The notes below the pieces were generated by a model, which saw only the letters and a list, made by a program, of their open reading frames with translations, was not told the origin of the DNA and did no database searches. DNA of 41,328 nucleotides from Nostoc desertorum CM1-VF14 (GTDB lineage: Bacteria > Cyanobacteriota > Cyanobacteriia > Cyanobacteriales > Nostocaceae). The stretch spans positions 1 to 41,328 of the forward strand of contig JAHHHR010000064.1 in assembly GCA_019359245.1 (NCBI GenBank), written 5' to 3'. A program made the translations under genes and the position numbers. This document shows positions 33,142 to 41,328 of the stretch, piece after piece (positions within the stretch are counted from its first letter, which is position 1; each line of letters starts with the position of its first letter).

Positions 33142-33354
33142 ATGGTTCAAGATATATGTTCTCGATTAGAAAAAACTGAAACGGTGCTAGTTCATCTAGC
33201 ACCGTTGATAAAATGGCTTACTCAACTGCTTAAGCACACTGCTTCAAGAGTTAACTGTCTATTGAAAGGGTGGATAGCGCAAGTGGATTTGTTTTTCGGG
33301 CAAATGCCTGAGTATTTGCAAGCCTGCAAAACAAAACAGATTAGCCTGTTTTGA
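33142..33354 (+). CDS. Small helical protein, 70 residues
   Basis: ATG 33142 follows an AAAGGA site. The product is helical and rather hydrophobic (SRLEKTETVLVHLAPLIKWL, LLKHTASRVNCLLKGWIAQV, FFGQMPEYLQACK). No family recognised. It lies 14 bases after the ribbon-helix-helix gene and is probably co-transcribed. A perfect 10-bp inverted repeat lies within its 5' part. Confidence 0.5.
   Translation: MVQDICSRLEKTETVLVHLAPLIKWLTQLLKHTASRVNCLLKGWIAQVDLFFGQMPEYLQACKTKQISLF
33181..33205 (+). promoter_or_regulatory. Perfect 10-bp stem-loop inside a small gene
   Basis: ACGGTGCTAG-TTCAT-CTAGCACCGT is a GC-rich perfect hairpin 40 bases into the preceding small gene. It could slow ribosomes, act as an attenuator, or be a protein-binding site. 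Confidence 0.55.
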
Positions 33355-34253
33355 TACTGTCAAGCAGCTTTTCATGCTAACCTTACCAAAGTAAGTCTGC
33401 AAATCAGACTGAAATCAATCAATACAAAAAGGAGGGGGCAACGACACTAGCAGTATATTCGGATAGTCAAAATGGTAAGGGGAGTCGTTAGATAACAGTA
33501 TTGATGTCCAAGACTTTGGCGGGTCAGACAGACACCAAATTGTTTGAAGAACTAACGAGGCCTCACGACTCGACCCCTGTTCGCAATCTTAGCATACAGG
33601 GTCGGATATTTTATGCCTTTTTTTGGACAAATTGCAAAAAAGGCATCTGGCGCTACAATTTTCCCCGACTCTAGATTTAAAGCGGAATGTCAGCAAGAGC
33701 TACTTAGATGCAAATAATTTAGGGATGAATTTTACGCCTAGATGCCTCGTATATGAGGATAGCATCGTGAATATTTTGTTTTTTCAATTAAAAGCTGTTT
33801 TATTTTGCCTTGAGCTAAAGCATAGGGCTGATTTCTGCATTTTTGACTATTCATAAACTAATTCCAAACATTACACCAGCCGCTTGGTCAGCTTTGGAAG
33901 CAAGTAAAAAATAAGAAATCGGCTAGCTGCCCATACGCAAGACATACGCCTAGCAATTAGGCTACTAACCGTATATAGCAATTTCAGTTTAACAATGTTT
34001 GCGTAGTTGAGGTAAAGTTAGCACAGCTTTAATCAGGTGACATCAACCCTATAAAACTAATCATGAGAGTTTCATGCTCTTAATTTCAGGCCTTTTAGTC
34101 AAGACGATTGGTTTCTTGTAAATCTGAAATTTTTTCTTTACTGAGTAGAGATAAAGTGGTTAGCCATTGGCAACACTTGATATCAGCACTGCTACTTTAG
34201 CCATTAACAGTGGGTAGCTCCGATGAATACAACCATTATCGGAGGTTATCAAA
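33355..34253. other. Gene-free region upstream of the replication gene, with hairpins
   Basis: About 900 bases with no convincing gene. Structures seen: CGACCCCTGT ... ACAGGGTCG (about 33574-33605, one bulge) and ATGCCTTTTTT ... AAAAAAGGCAT (33613-33646). The position before the replication gene suggests an origin, a control RNA or a long leader. A GGAGG ribosome-binding site stands at 34241. Confidence 0.5.
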
Positions 34254-37200
34254 ATGGCACAAACCAATGTAATTAGCATCAATGAAGCTAATGGAAACGA
34301 CCAGCTAACTCAAAGCCATTGGCAAGAATGGGTTATTGGTTCAGGTGTTGACCCAAAGTTAACAGCTTTGAATGTCCGTTCTCTATCAGGGACATCAATA
34401 TATGAATATCTATTATGCGCCCTACCTCAAACTGCCAGACGTAACGATGGGCGACTGCGTGATGGGTACTTGAAACGATATGCCCACGCGGAAGCCGGTG
34501 CATGGTGGGTTAGCGGACTTGACCCGCTTAATGATTGGTTGGCGATGGACTGGGGACGGATGAAACCAGATTACCCCCGCCTTGAATGGGACAAGACTAC
34601 ACAGCAGCAAACTCAAAAGCCAGTCAAGTACGAATCACCGCCCAAAACTCCCAACCGAGTCACCTACTTGAGAATGCCCCTACATTTATGGCGGTTGGTA
34701 TCACTCCGGTATAACGTGCCGATGCCAGAACATATTACCGTTACCGACCAAGGAGAAGCGTTAGGTTTTTGGGCTTGGGTAATGGCACATCCCGAAATCC
34801 CTGTAATCCTTACAGAGGGCGAGAAGAAGGCTGGTTGTCTCCTAACTTTGGGATTTGTGGCGATCGCACTCCCAGGAATCTGGAATGGTCGAGTGGGCAA
34901 GGAGGATTTAGAACGACTTCACCCTGATTTAGTCCCAATTGCACAAAAGGGGCGTAAATTCGTTGTTCTATTCGACTACGAAAGCAAACCCAAAACCAAA
35001 CAGCAGATTTTTCAAGCTACACGCCGGACAGCTTCTGCAATTGTAGAACTTTGCTGCCAGTGTGAAGTGGCACTACTGCCAGGGCCAGAGAAAGGAATTG
35101 ACGATTGGGTTGTAGTTTTGGGTAAAAAGGCAGGTATTGCCGTCACCACAATGATTGCTGATGCCTTGAGAATCAGCGAGTACAAGCAAAGATTTTTCAT
35201 CAATCGTGCCAGGGGACTCCATAAGTACAAGCCCGATGTGACAGTTAATACCCGTTATCTCTCACTTGCGATCCACTCCCTACCTCAATCGGGGTTAGTT
35301 GGTTTGGTTTCCGATATGGGAACAGGAAAGACTGAAATCTTGGCAGTTCTCAGAAGAGAGAACCCCCAACTCAGTTTTTTGAACAATGGGCATCGGGTTA
35401 CTTTGCTCAAGAATCTCAGCGATCGCTTACAAACAGCAATGTACTCCGCGATTTCTTGCGGGGACTGGGGTCAGGTAAAAGCTCTCAGCATTACCGTAGA
35501 TTCTCTGTATAAAATGGCGAATGATTTACAGGCTTATGACATCTTATTTATAGACGAAGCCTGCCAGTATCTCGCTCACTTGCTGAAGTCCAAGACCTGC
35601 AAGGAACATCGTGGGGCTATTCTGGAAGTGCTGGAGTATCTGGTTTACAACGCCAAGCTGGTTGTTTTAGCTGATGCTCACCTCGATGACCTGACCATTG
35701 AGTTTTTCATGAATTTGCGACCGGCTGGTGAAAAACCCTACATCATCAAAAACCTGTATCGCTCAGGTGGTCGTCAAGTTCATTGGTACGAGGGAAAAAA
35801 CAGCAGCGCAATCGTTGCCGAGTTTCACGCTCAACTGATGTTGGGCAAAAAACTGATGATGGTCAGTGACAGTAAGCGCTTCATCAAAAAGTTAGAACGA
35901 GCGCTGAATGACGGTTCAACAATCGATGATAACTACGAAACACCGGAATCAGCAGAAGACCGACAGCTACGGGTATGGGCTATTCATTCGGAAAATAGCG
36001 GGTCTGAAGAGAATGTGATTTTCATCAGGGAGATTAACGTTGCCATTAAGGATCTTGACGCTTTTTTAATTACTCCCAGTCTCAGTTCAGGGGTTGACAT
36101 TTCCAGCTATCATTTTGATGCCGTGTTTGGCGTGTTTCATGCTGTCTCGCAGTCGGCTACAGAATGCGCCCAGCAATTATGGCGGTATCGCCCAGATGTG
36201 CCGATGTATGTTTGGGTGGCCCCACGTCCTCCATTTGGTTACGCCGAAACTAATGCCCGACGTATCAAGGAAAAGATTCTCCAGAAGAATGAAATGACTG
36301 CCTTTCTCATCCGCATTGACAGAGAGACAGGCAGACGTGGTGCAGAGAAGGACTGGGCATTGGATGCCTCTTGCCAAATTGAAGCACAGCGCAATTGGTC
36401 GATCAATAATCTTCGGGCTGATTTGCGATCGCTCCTAGAAGAAATGGGCAATACTATTGCGCCTGTGGGTGATGCAACCGATGAGGGGGCTTCCCGGTGG
36501 ATGAAAGCGGCAGGTATTGCCATCGATGAAGAACATTTTCGCAAGGTGGCTAATGCCAAAGATATTGACAGAAGGACTTACACGAGTAGGCAGCATCAGG
36601 ATTATCTCAAGCCGGAGGAGGTTTTGGAGTGTGAGAAGTTCCGCATTCAGGATACTTATGGCATGAGTGTTACCCCTGAACTGGTTGAGCAAGATGATGG
36701 GGGGCGGCTAATTAAGAAGATTGTGGCACTGGAGGCAATATTATCAGCGCCGGGGGAAATGATTACCGATGACCAAGGACTCTCGTGTGTTTCACCGCCG
36801 ACTGTGGTTGTGGAAAGGGATAAGTCGGAACGCGATCGCTTGGCTATTTGCACTGACTGGAGCAATCATTCTACCGCGTGGTTGATGCGTCATCGCTTGG
36901 GACTGAGGGCAGTCTTGATGGATCTGATGGCTGGCGTTGAGATTAAAGGGGACGAGGCGATGATTCAGGCTTTGGCTGAGTTTTCCAAGCGCAATGCCTC
37001 TCACGTTAAAGGCATTCTTAATCTGACCATCCCGCTATCGGAGTCTGCTTTGTGGATTTTGGGGCAGTACCTTTGGCAACTGGGTTTGTCTACTGAATCA
37101 CGAAGACCAATGGAGGACGGTCAGAGGGTTCGGTATTATCGGCTGAATACTGAGGATGTAGAGTTTATCCAGAAGGTGCTGGAGTATCGTCAACGGCAGA

Positions 37201-37445
37201 GGGAAGAGAAGGAAAAGAAACGTCAGCAGGAACAAGATCGAAATGTGGCTTATGCAGCTAGAATGCAGGCTCAGTATGGGATTAACCCGCCGTCCACCCC
37301 CCCCATTAATGAAGATGGAAGTAATAATCGGGGGGGTATGGACACAGATGCAGAACTCAGTGATTCTTGGTGGGAACGCGTTAAATATTACGCTCGGCTG
37401 GCGATTGAGCGGATGGAGTACGGTGTAGAATCAGTTAAAGAATAA
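34254..37445 (+). CDS. Plasmid replication protein of the CyRepA1 type
   Basis: A 1063-residue protein with the layout of the CyRepA1 cyanobacterial plasmid initiators. The first part has the opening motif about 20-125 (SHWQEWVIGSGVDPKL). A DUF3854/Toprim-like region follows (about 180-300: VILTEGEKKAGCLLTLGFVA, KFVVLFDYESKPKTKQQIF, GIDDWVVVLG). A helicase-like core has Walker A LVSDMGTGKTEIL (about 350-362) and Walker B YDILFIDEACQYL (about 425-436), with helicase motifs further on (LITPSLSSGVDISSYHFDAV, about 605; QQLWRYRPDVP). Near the C-terminus is a charged coil (RQRQREEKEKKRQQEQDR). It would unwind and prime the origin. GGAGG upstream supports the start. Length is typical. Confidence 0.92.
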   Translation: MAQTNVISINEANGNDQLTQSHWQEWVIGSGVDPKLTALNVRSLSGTSIYEYLLCALPQTARRNDGRLRDGYLKRYAHAEAGAWWVSGLDPLNDWLAMDWGRMKPDYPRLEWDKTTQQQTQKPVKYESPPKTPNRVTYLRMPLHLWRLVSLRYNVPMPEHITVTDQGEALGFWAWVMAHPEIPVILTEGEKKAGCLLTLGFVAIALPGIWNGRVGKEDLERLHPDLVPIAQKGRKFVVLFDYESKPKTKQQIFQATRRTASAIVELCCQCEVALLPGPEKGIDDWVVVLGKKAGIAVTTMIADALRISEYKQRFFINRARGLHKYKPDVTVNTRYLSLAIHSLPQSGLVGLVSDMGTGKTEILAVLRRENPQLSFLNNGHRVTLLKNLSDRLQTAMYSAISCGDWGQVKALSITVDSLYKMANDLQAYDILFIDEACQYLAHLLKSKTCKEHRGAILEVLEYLVYNAKLVVLADAHLDDLTIEFFMNLRPAGEKPYIIKNLYRSGGRQVHWYEGKNSSAIVAEFHAQLMLGKKLMMVSDSKRFIKKLERALNDGSTIDDNYETPESAEDRQLRVWAIHSENSGSEENVIFIREINVAIKDLDAFLITPSLSSGVDISSYHFDAVFGVFHAVSQSATECAQQLWRYRPDVPMYVWVAPRPPFGYAETNARRIKEKILQKNEMTAFLIRIDRETGRRGAEKDWALDASCQIEAQRNWSINNLRADLRSLLEEMGNTIAPVGDATDEGASRWMKAAGIAIDEEHFRKVANAKDIDRRTYTSRQHQDYLKPEEVLECEKFRIQDTYGMSVTPELVEQDDGGRLIKKIVALEAILSAPGEMITDDQGLSCVSPPTVVVERDKSERDRLAICTDWSNHSTAWLMRHRLGLRAVLMDLMAGVEIKGDEAMIQALAEFSKRNASHVKGILNLTIPLSESALWILGQYLWQLGLSTESRRPMEDGQRVRYYRLNTEDVEFIQKVLEYRQRQREEKEKKRQQEQDRNVAYAARMQAQYGINPPSTPPINEDGSNNRGGMDTDAELSDSWWERVKYYARLAIERMEYGVESVKE

Positions 37446-37945
37446 CTTGATCAAAACTAGCGGCATAACCATAGTTACCTCACCAAAAAGCACTTCTTGA
37501 AAGGCTTACCCCATCTGAGTTTCAGTCAAGCGCGTACAATTTACCCGGTTTGACACGGTGACGCCTGCCACACCATTAAAATCATCCGCAGAAAGCGCGA
37601 GAACCCTAGTTTCCATAACCTATCCCAGGCTGTAACCCCACACTTGCTGGATATCCACCCGCAGTTATATGACCCGTTCCAAATCCTTCCATACAATCTA
37701 AAAAGTCTGAGAATGCTACGCATTCATTGCATTACACTCTATACCTACATCGTTTTCATGTGCGGTTGTAGGTTTTTTTCGATCTCCTAACCCCGTTAAA
37801 CTTTCCCAATCTTCCGAGTTTACTTATGAGAATTCTGCTTATGAGAAGGCAATTTCTCTATACCCATGCCCCAAAAAGGGCAGATAAGTAAGTATACAAA
37901 GATTGAAACGGGGAATAATCAATAAGTCAACTTTAGTTAATTAAT
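37446..37945. other. Intergenic stretch without a gene
   Basis: 500 bases. A CTTATGAGAA repeat occurs twice near 37822-37855. Short protein-like stretches appear in shifting frames, perhaps a decayed gene, but none can be defended. Confidence 0.4.
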
Positions 37946-38122
37946 ATGCCCACAGAACAAAGCAATGAACTAGCTTGGCTATCCAGAGAAATTGAAGCCG
38001 AGCTAGAAGCAGAGGAAAATCCTTTCGATGAGAAGGAACTAATCGGGTTATTTACTGCACCACCAGAAGACGATTTTATTAACGAAGACCCCAACCTCCC
38101 CAATACCTGCTACCCCACTTAA
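37946..38122 (+). CDS. Small acidic protein, 58 residues
   Basis: ATG 37946 opens a frame ending at TAA 38120-38122. The product is strongly acidic (NELAWLSREIEAELEAEENP, DEKELIGLFTAPPEDDFINE). It has no recognised family. A perfect terminator hairpin overlaps the stop codon, which supports a real transcript ending here. It lies 500 bases after the replication gene on the same strand. Confidence 0.6.
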   Translation: MPTEQSNELAWLSREIEAELEAEENPFDEKELIGLFTAPPEDDFINEDPNLPNTCYPT

Positions 38123-38141
38123 ATCACGAGTGGGGTAAATT
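38111..38141 (+). terminator. Rho-independent terminator
   Basis: TACCCCACT ... AGTGGGGTA forms a perfect 9-bp stem with an 11-base loop, followed by AATTTT. The left arm covers the end of the small acidic gene. Confidence 0.7.
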
Positions 38142-38429
38142 TTGAGATTCTAGGGGTGTATATGGTGGTGGCTGTGGGATTACCCGAAAGTTGGTGTAGG
38201 CGATTGTAGTGGGGGTAGTGGAGTCTTGATCACAACCAAGGTTGAGAAGCAACGAAAAATTAGCATTTCTCGTTTGATTTATTTTCCAAGCCTTAAAGCG
38301 ATATCTACGTGTAGCTGTAGCGAACTGCAATTACATATCTTAAACGCTTATAGTTTTGCAAATCAGGAGTATTGCTAAATAAAGCAGAGTGATAGAATTT
38401 GAGCGCGTCTGGACTTATGCTATCTTCGG

Positions 38430-39032
38430 ATGACTCAACCACAAAGCCCTCAGACTTCTTCTCAAAAACCTGTGAAGAGGCAGATTGTTAATCAGCCAGT
38501 CAGGGGTCGAATTTTAAATAATGCCGACCTGAGCGATGCCGACCTGAACGGTGCCGACCTGAGCGATGCCGACCTGAGCGATGCCGACCTGAACGGTGCC
38601 GACCTGAGCGGTGCCGACCTGAACGGTGCCATCCTCAGCCGTGCCATCCTCAGCCGTGCCAACCTGAGCGATGCCAACCTGAACGGTGCCGACCTGAGCT
38701 TTGCCATCCTCAGCCGTGCCAACCTGATCGGTGCCGACCTGAGCGGTGCCAACCTGATCGGTGCCATCCTCAGCCGTGCCAACCTGATCGGTGCCAACCT
38801 GATCGGTGCCGACCTGATCGGTGCCATCCTCAGCCGTGCCAACCTGATCGGTGCCGATTTGAGAGGTGCCGATTTGAGAGGTGCCGACCTGAGCGATGCC
38901 AAACTGATCGGTGCTATTGTTGTAAACGCCTACTTTGGAAGCGGCAAAGGTCTCACAGAGGATATGAAGGAGAAGCTAAAACAGCAAGGAGCAATTTTTG
39001 GCGATCGCCCTCCGGTTCTAAGCCCAAAATAA
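38430..39032 (+). CDS. Pentapeptide-repeat protein
   Basis: A 200-residue protein with about 26 consecutive A(D/N/I)L-x-x pentapeptides from residue 32 to 160 (pattern ADLSDADLNGADLSDADLSD), which fold into a right-handed quadrilateral beta helix. The N-terminus is polar (TQPQSPQTSSQKPVKRQIVN); the last 40 residues (GSGKGLTEDMKEKLKQQGAI) are a common cap of this family in cyanobacteria. The DNA itself is a near-perfect 15-base repeat, so the array grew recently by slippage or unequal exchange. The role is unknown; some relatives mimic DNA and shield gyrase, but nothing here shows that. Confidence 0.9.
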   Translation: MTQPQSPQTSSQKPVKRQIVNQPVRGRILNNADLSDADLNGADLSDADLSDADLNGADLSGADLNGAILSRAILSRANLSDANLNGADLSFAILSRANLIGADLSGANLIGAILSRANLIGANLIGADLIGAILSRANLIGADLRGADLRGADLSDAKLIGAIVVNAYFGSGKGLTEDMKEKLKQQGAIFGDRPPVLSPK

Positions 39033-39102
39033 GAAAGCAAACATGAAAAATTTTTCATAACCCCGCCCCCACGACCCGACCACAGTGATGCCTTGTAGAA
39101 GA

Positions 39103-39486
39103 CTAATTACTAACTCTGTTGAGAGAAGGTGTGTCTTTTTTCTGTTTTATGCAACAAAGCTCGTAAATAGAGCCAATGTTTTTGAGGGTAGTGCTATCAC
39201 CAGAGCGATCGCCGATTTGTTGACTAATGGCTAAAGCTTGCTGAAGATACCCTGAGGCTTCGGGGTACTGTCCCAGACTGGAGTAAATAGAGCCAATGTT
39301 GTTGAGGGTAGTGCCAACGCTATAGCGATCGTCGATTTGTTGACGAATGGCTAAAGCTTGCTGAAGATACTCCAAGGCTTTAGGGTACTGTCCCAGACTG
39401 GAGTAAATAAAGCCAATGTTGTTGAGTGTAGTGCCAACACCAGAGCGATTGCCGATTTGTTGACGAATGGTAGCTGCTGATTCCAA
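39103..39486 (-). pseudogene. TPR protein remnant, N-terminus replaced
   Basis: Three 40-residue TPR units with 120-base DNA periodicity (NIGSIYSSLGQYPEASGYLQ, QALAIRQQIDDRYSVGTTLN). The tail CCIKQKKDTPSLNRVSN is not TPR-like. The 5' end runs into DNA copied from the relaxase gene (junction at about 39470), so the start codon at 39486 is borrowed. It is probably a fragment of a large TPR/CHAT-type gene. A short product could still be made. Confidence 0.65.
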
Positions 39487-39584
39487 TCGCTAGCTTTGCA
39501 CGTGAGCCGCTTGGACTGTGGCAGGAATTCCTTGGCAGCCCGTGCAGATGCATTACCAGAATCATCCGAGTCAAAAGCCATTCT
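39471..39584 (-). pseudogene. Fragment of a MobV relaxase gene
   Basis: About 113 bases closely match the Toprim-encoding part of the relaxase gene at 4026-4138: reading AFDSDDSGNASARAAKEFLP and then SKRLTCKASDWNQQL against AFDSDDEGNAAARVVKELLP and SKRLKCKADDWNQQL. It lies in the same orientation as the full gene and ends abruptly at the TPR remnant. Differences between the copies show it is not a recent duplication. Confidence 0.8.
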
Positions 39585-39750
39585 ATCGTTTTCAGAATGT
39601 GCAGCCGAAAAATTTTCTCCCATGATGGTATTGCACAATTCCTTGCTTGATTACAGTGGTAGACCTTAACTTACTGTTTTAGCTAAAAATACGTAATTAC
39701 CCGGAGATAGAGTTGAAATCAATTCTGTTAGTATGCAATTATACAGATAA

Positions 39751-39891
39751 AGTTTACAAAAATTGAGTCAAGGCTATTTGATTTTGCCTTTAATCTTACA
39801 TGACATCACTGAGCGCAAGCAGGCAAAGCTGCTTTTAAACACAAGCCTTGAAAAAAATACCAGCCGTGTTTCGAGTTTATTCGTTGTGTAA
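39751..39891 (+). pseudogene. PAS-domain tail remnant upstream of the histidine kinase
   Basis: An open stretch without a start codon reads LILHDITERKQAKLLLNTSL and ends at TAA 39889-39891. DITERKQA is the hallmark end of a PAS sensor domain. It shows that the kinase below once had an upstream sensor part or fused with a neighbour. Confidence 0.6.
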
Positions 39892-39908
39892 CGTGAATCT
39901 GGGTAATT

Positions 39909-41231
39909 ATGACGGGTGGTATCTTTTTTTGTGGTCTCCCCTTAGAACGTCTCAATATGGAGCTTGAACGCCAGGTACAAGAGCGAATTGCTCAGTTGCA
40001 GCAAGCACTGGACTTTGAAGTAAGACTCAAAGGGATCACTGAGCAAATTCGCAACAGTCTGGACGAAAGTCAGATATTGCAAGTGGTTGTGCAGGAGTTA
40101 ACCCTGGTGCTAGGCACAATCTGTTGCCATACAGCTTCCTATAACCTCGAATCTGCTACTTCCATTGTCCTTTATCAGTACACAACCTCTGAATATGAAA
40201 CTATTGCCTCGTCACTTTCATCTGTTGGTGAGGTAGTTTTCATGAACGCTTTCCCTGAAGTGTACCGTCAGCTTCTGCAAGGTGAGCATTTCCAATTCTG
40301 TGAAATAGATGTCAGCGCGGTTCGCAAGCCGTTGGCAATTTTGGCTTGCCCGATTATTGATAATCAAGCCATTTTAGGAGACCTCTGGCTATTCAAACAG
40401 AAAACGGATGCCTTTAATGAGCTAGAAATCGGGCTGGTGCAACAGGTCGCAAATCAATGTGCTTTTGCTATTCGTCAAGCCCGTTTTTATCAGGCATCTC
40501 AACAGCGAATTGAGGAACTTGAACGATCAAATCATCTTAAAGATGATTTCGTAAGTACAGTTTCACATGAGTTACGCGCACCCATGACTAACATCAGAAT
40601 GGCAATTGAGATGTTAGAAGGTATTTTGAAACAATCACAGACATTTGAAGCTAAAGACAGTAGTGCCACTCGTTATCTGCGAATTTTACGAGATGAGTGC
40701 CAGCGAGAAATGAATCTGATTAATGACCTGCTGGATTTAACTCGTCTTGATACCAACACCGAACCATTAGTGCTAACCACTAACAATCTTAGTTCATGGA
40801 TTCTTCAGATTATTGAACCTTTTTCAGAACGATTTCGTACTCAGCAGCAACAACTGCATATAGATATTCCGACTGAAATACCTGCCTTAACTACTGATTT
40901 CTTCCAATTAGAGGGTATTCTAGTGGAGCTATTCAACAATGCCTACAAATATACTCCTGCCAACGAAACTATTGCAGTATTGCTACGTGCCACACCGTCA
41001 GCTTTGCGATTAAGCGTGAGCAATTCTGGTGTAGAAATTTCTACAGATGAACTTGCTCATATCTTCGATAAATTCTACCGCATTCCCAGTCATAACCCTT
41101 GGAAGCATAAAGGAACAGGATTGGGGCTGGCATTGCTTCGTAAGCGAGTGGAACAACTCCAAAGCACCATTATTGTGTCTAGTGAGCAGAAGTGGATCAC
41201 CTTTCAATACTGCTCGGTTAAGGAGGAATAG
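39909..41231 (+). CDS. GAF-domain sensor histidine kinase, apparently 5'-truncated
   Basis: A 440-residue cytoplasmic kinase. A coiled coil (about 15-45: ELERQVQERIAQLQQALDF) leads into a GAF domain (about 50-195), a dimerisation/phospho-acceptor region with His in DDFVSTVSHELRAPMTN (about 222) and an ATP-binding domain with N box VELFNNAYKYTP (about 343) and G2 box KGTGLGLALLRKRVEQL (about 400). All catalytic motifs are present. There is no membrane segment. A PAS remnant 20-150 bases upstream suggests loss of the original N-terminus; the true start may be ATG 39909 or 39957. No response regulator is adjacent. Confidence 0.85.
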   Translation: MTGGIFFCGLPLERLNMELERQVQERIAQLQQALDFEVRLKGITEQIRNSLDESQILQVVVQELTLVLGTICCHTASYNLESATSIVLYQYTTSEYETIASSLSSVGEVVFMNAFPEVYRQLLQGEHFQFCEIDVSAVRKPLAILACPIIDNQAILGDLWLFKQKTDAFNELEIGLVQQVANQCAFAIRQARFYQASQQRIEELERSNHLKDDFVSTVSHELRAPMTNIRMAIEMLEGILKQSQTFEAKDSSATRYLRILRDECQREMNLINDLLDLTRLDTNTEPLVLTTNNLSSWILQIIEPFSERFRTQQQQLHIDIPTEIPALTTDFFQLEGILVELFNNAYKYTPANETIAVLLRATPSALRLSVSNSGVEISTDELAHIFDKFYRIPSHNPWKHKGTGLGLALLRKRVEQLQSTIIVSSEQKWITFQYCSVKEE

Positions 41232-41252
41232 AGGGTAAAACAAAGAAAAATG

Positions 41253-41284
41253 TGTTCGCGGATAAGTTTCGCGAACAAAATAAT
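41253..41284. repeat. Hairpin-forming repeat, right copy
   Basis: TGTTCGCG-GATAAGTTT-CGCGAACA with a trailing AAAATAAT. It resembles the element at 55-86 in sequence and orientation and forms an 8-bp stem. It may also terminate the kinase transcript. Confidence 0.5.
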
Positions 41285-41328
41285 GAGACTTACTTTTTCT
41301 CTTTAAGACTGTCGTATAAGTCAACCCA

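Noticed and set aside
33037..33354. Longer version of the small helical gene starting at 33037
   Set aside because: The extension overlaps the ribbon-helix-helix frame and lacks a ribosome-binding site; ATG 33142 has AAAGGA before it.
33623..33856. 77-residue frame before the replication gene
   Set aside because: It begins inside a strong hairpin and the product has no protein-like pattern.
37541..37723. Minus-strand tryptophan-rich frame after the replication gene
   Set aside because: Composition is unlike a real protein and no start site is visible; the plus strand hints at a decayed gene but with too many breaks to define.
38492..38902. Long minus-strand reading frame opposite the pentapeptide gene
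   Set aside because: It is a mirror product of the 15-base repeats (runs of RSAPLRSAP) with no start signal; the plus strand gives a known fold.
38511..38910. Regular repeats resembling a CRISPR array
   Set aside because: The period is 15 bases with no unique spacers, and it codes for pentapeptides.
39150..39470. 120-base repeats resembling a tandem DNA array
   Set aside because: They encode 40-residue TPR units and are explained by the protein.

Overview
This window is plasmid DNA from a filamentous, Nostoc-like cyanobacterium. Four things point to this: a CyRepA1-type replication protein, a MobV relaxase and several segregation modules; many copies of the cyanobacterial HIP1 octamer GCGATCGC (for example near 7014, 9039, 31722, 34861, 35419, 36426 and 39000); heptanucleotide repeats of the GGGTGTA type; and protein families largely found in cyanobacteria (plasmid RRM protein with bS21, TRADD-N-associated membrane protein, UPF0175/DUF3368 pair). 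No rRNA, tRNA or CRISPR array was seen. Assignments come from reading motifs and comparing with remembered families; no database search was run.

Layout. 1-828 is non-coding and rich in short repeats. 829-3834 (-) is a membrane c-di-GMP enzyme (Cache-HAMP-PAS-GGDEF-EAL). 3949-5760 (-) is a MobV relaxase fused to a primase/Toprim-like region. 5770-6232 is a four-helix-bundle (S23) gene bracketed by inverted heptamer repeats. 6410-8765 is a type II (ParM/ParR-like) segregation locus with helically phased repeats on both sides. 9123-11052 holds three genes of unknown function. 11352-12035 (-) is an rbp-rpsU pair. 12214-13640 is a ParA locus flanked by ATTAGACCTT repeats. 13688-14930 (-) is a lone TnpB with a likely omega RNA. 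14989-16034 holds a broken ribbon-helix-helix gene and a toxin-antitoxin pair. 16354-17373 is a tyrosine recombinase.

17519-24772 looks like a conflict (defence) island: a NACHT STAND ATPase, a TRADD-N-type membrane protein, two paralogous winged-helix proteins with a shared central motif, and a second P-loop ATPase with a probable C-terminal HEPN domain behind a perfect 32-bp palindrome. 25434-26105 (-) is a LuxR-type response regulator.

26314-32355 (-) is a tightly packed operon that starts with an actin-like ATPase, runs through many small unrecognised proteins (several membrane-spanning) and ends with a membrane-anchored FtsK/TraD-like motor ATPase. This is the best candidate for an undescribed system, perhaps a plasmid transfer, positioning or envelope machine. 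Opposite it, 32652-33127 encodes ribbon-helix-helix modules joined by a perfect in-frame A AAA AAG slippery heptamer, which suggests a -1 frameshift.

34254-37445 is the replication protein. The right end (37946-41231) carries a small acidic protein, a pentapeptide-repeat protein with very uniform DNA repeats, a TPR remnant fused to a fragment of the relaxase gene, and a 5'-truncated histidine kinase. This end looks like a decaying recombination zone.
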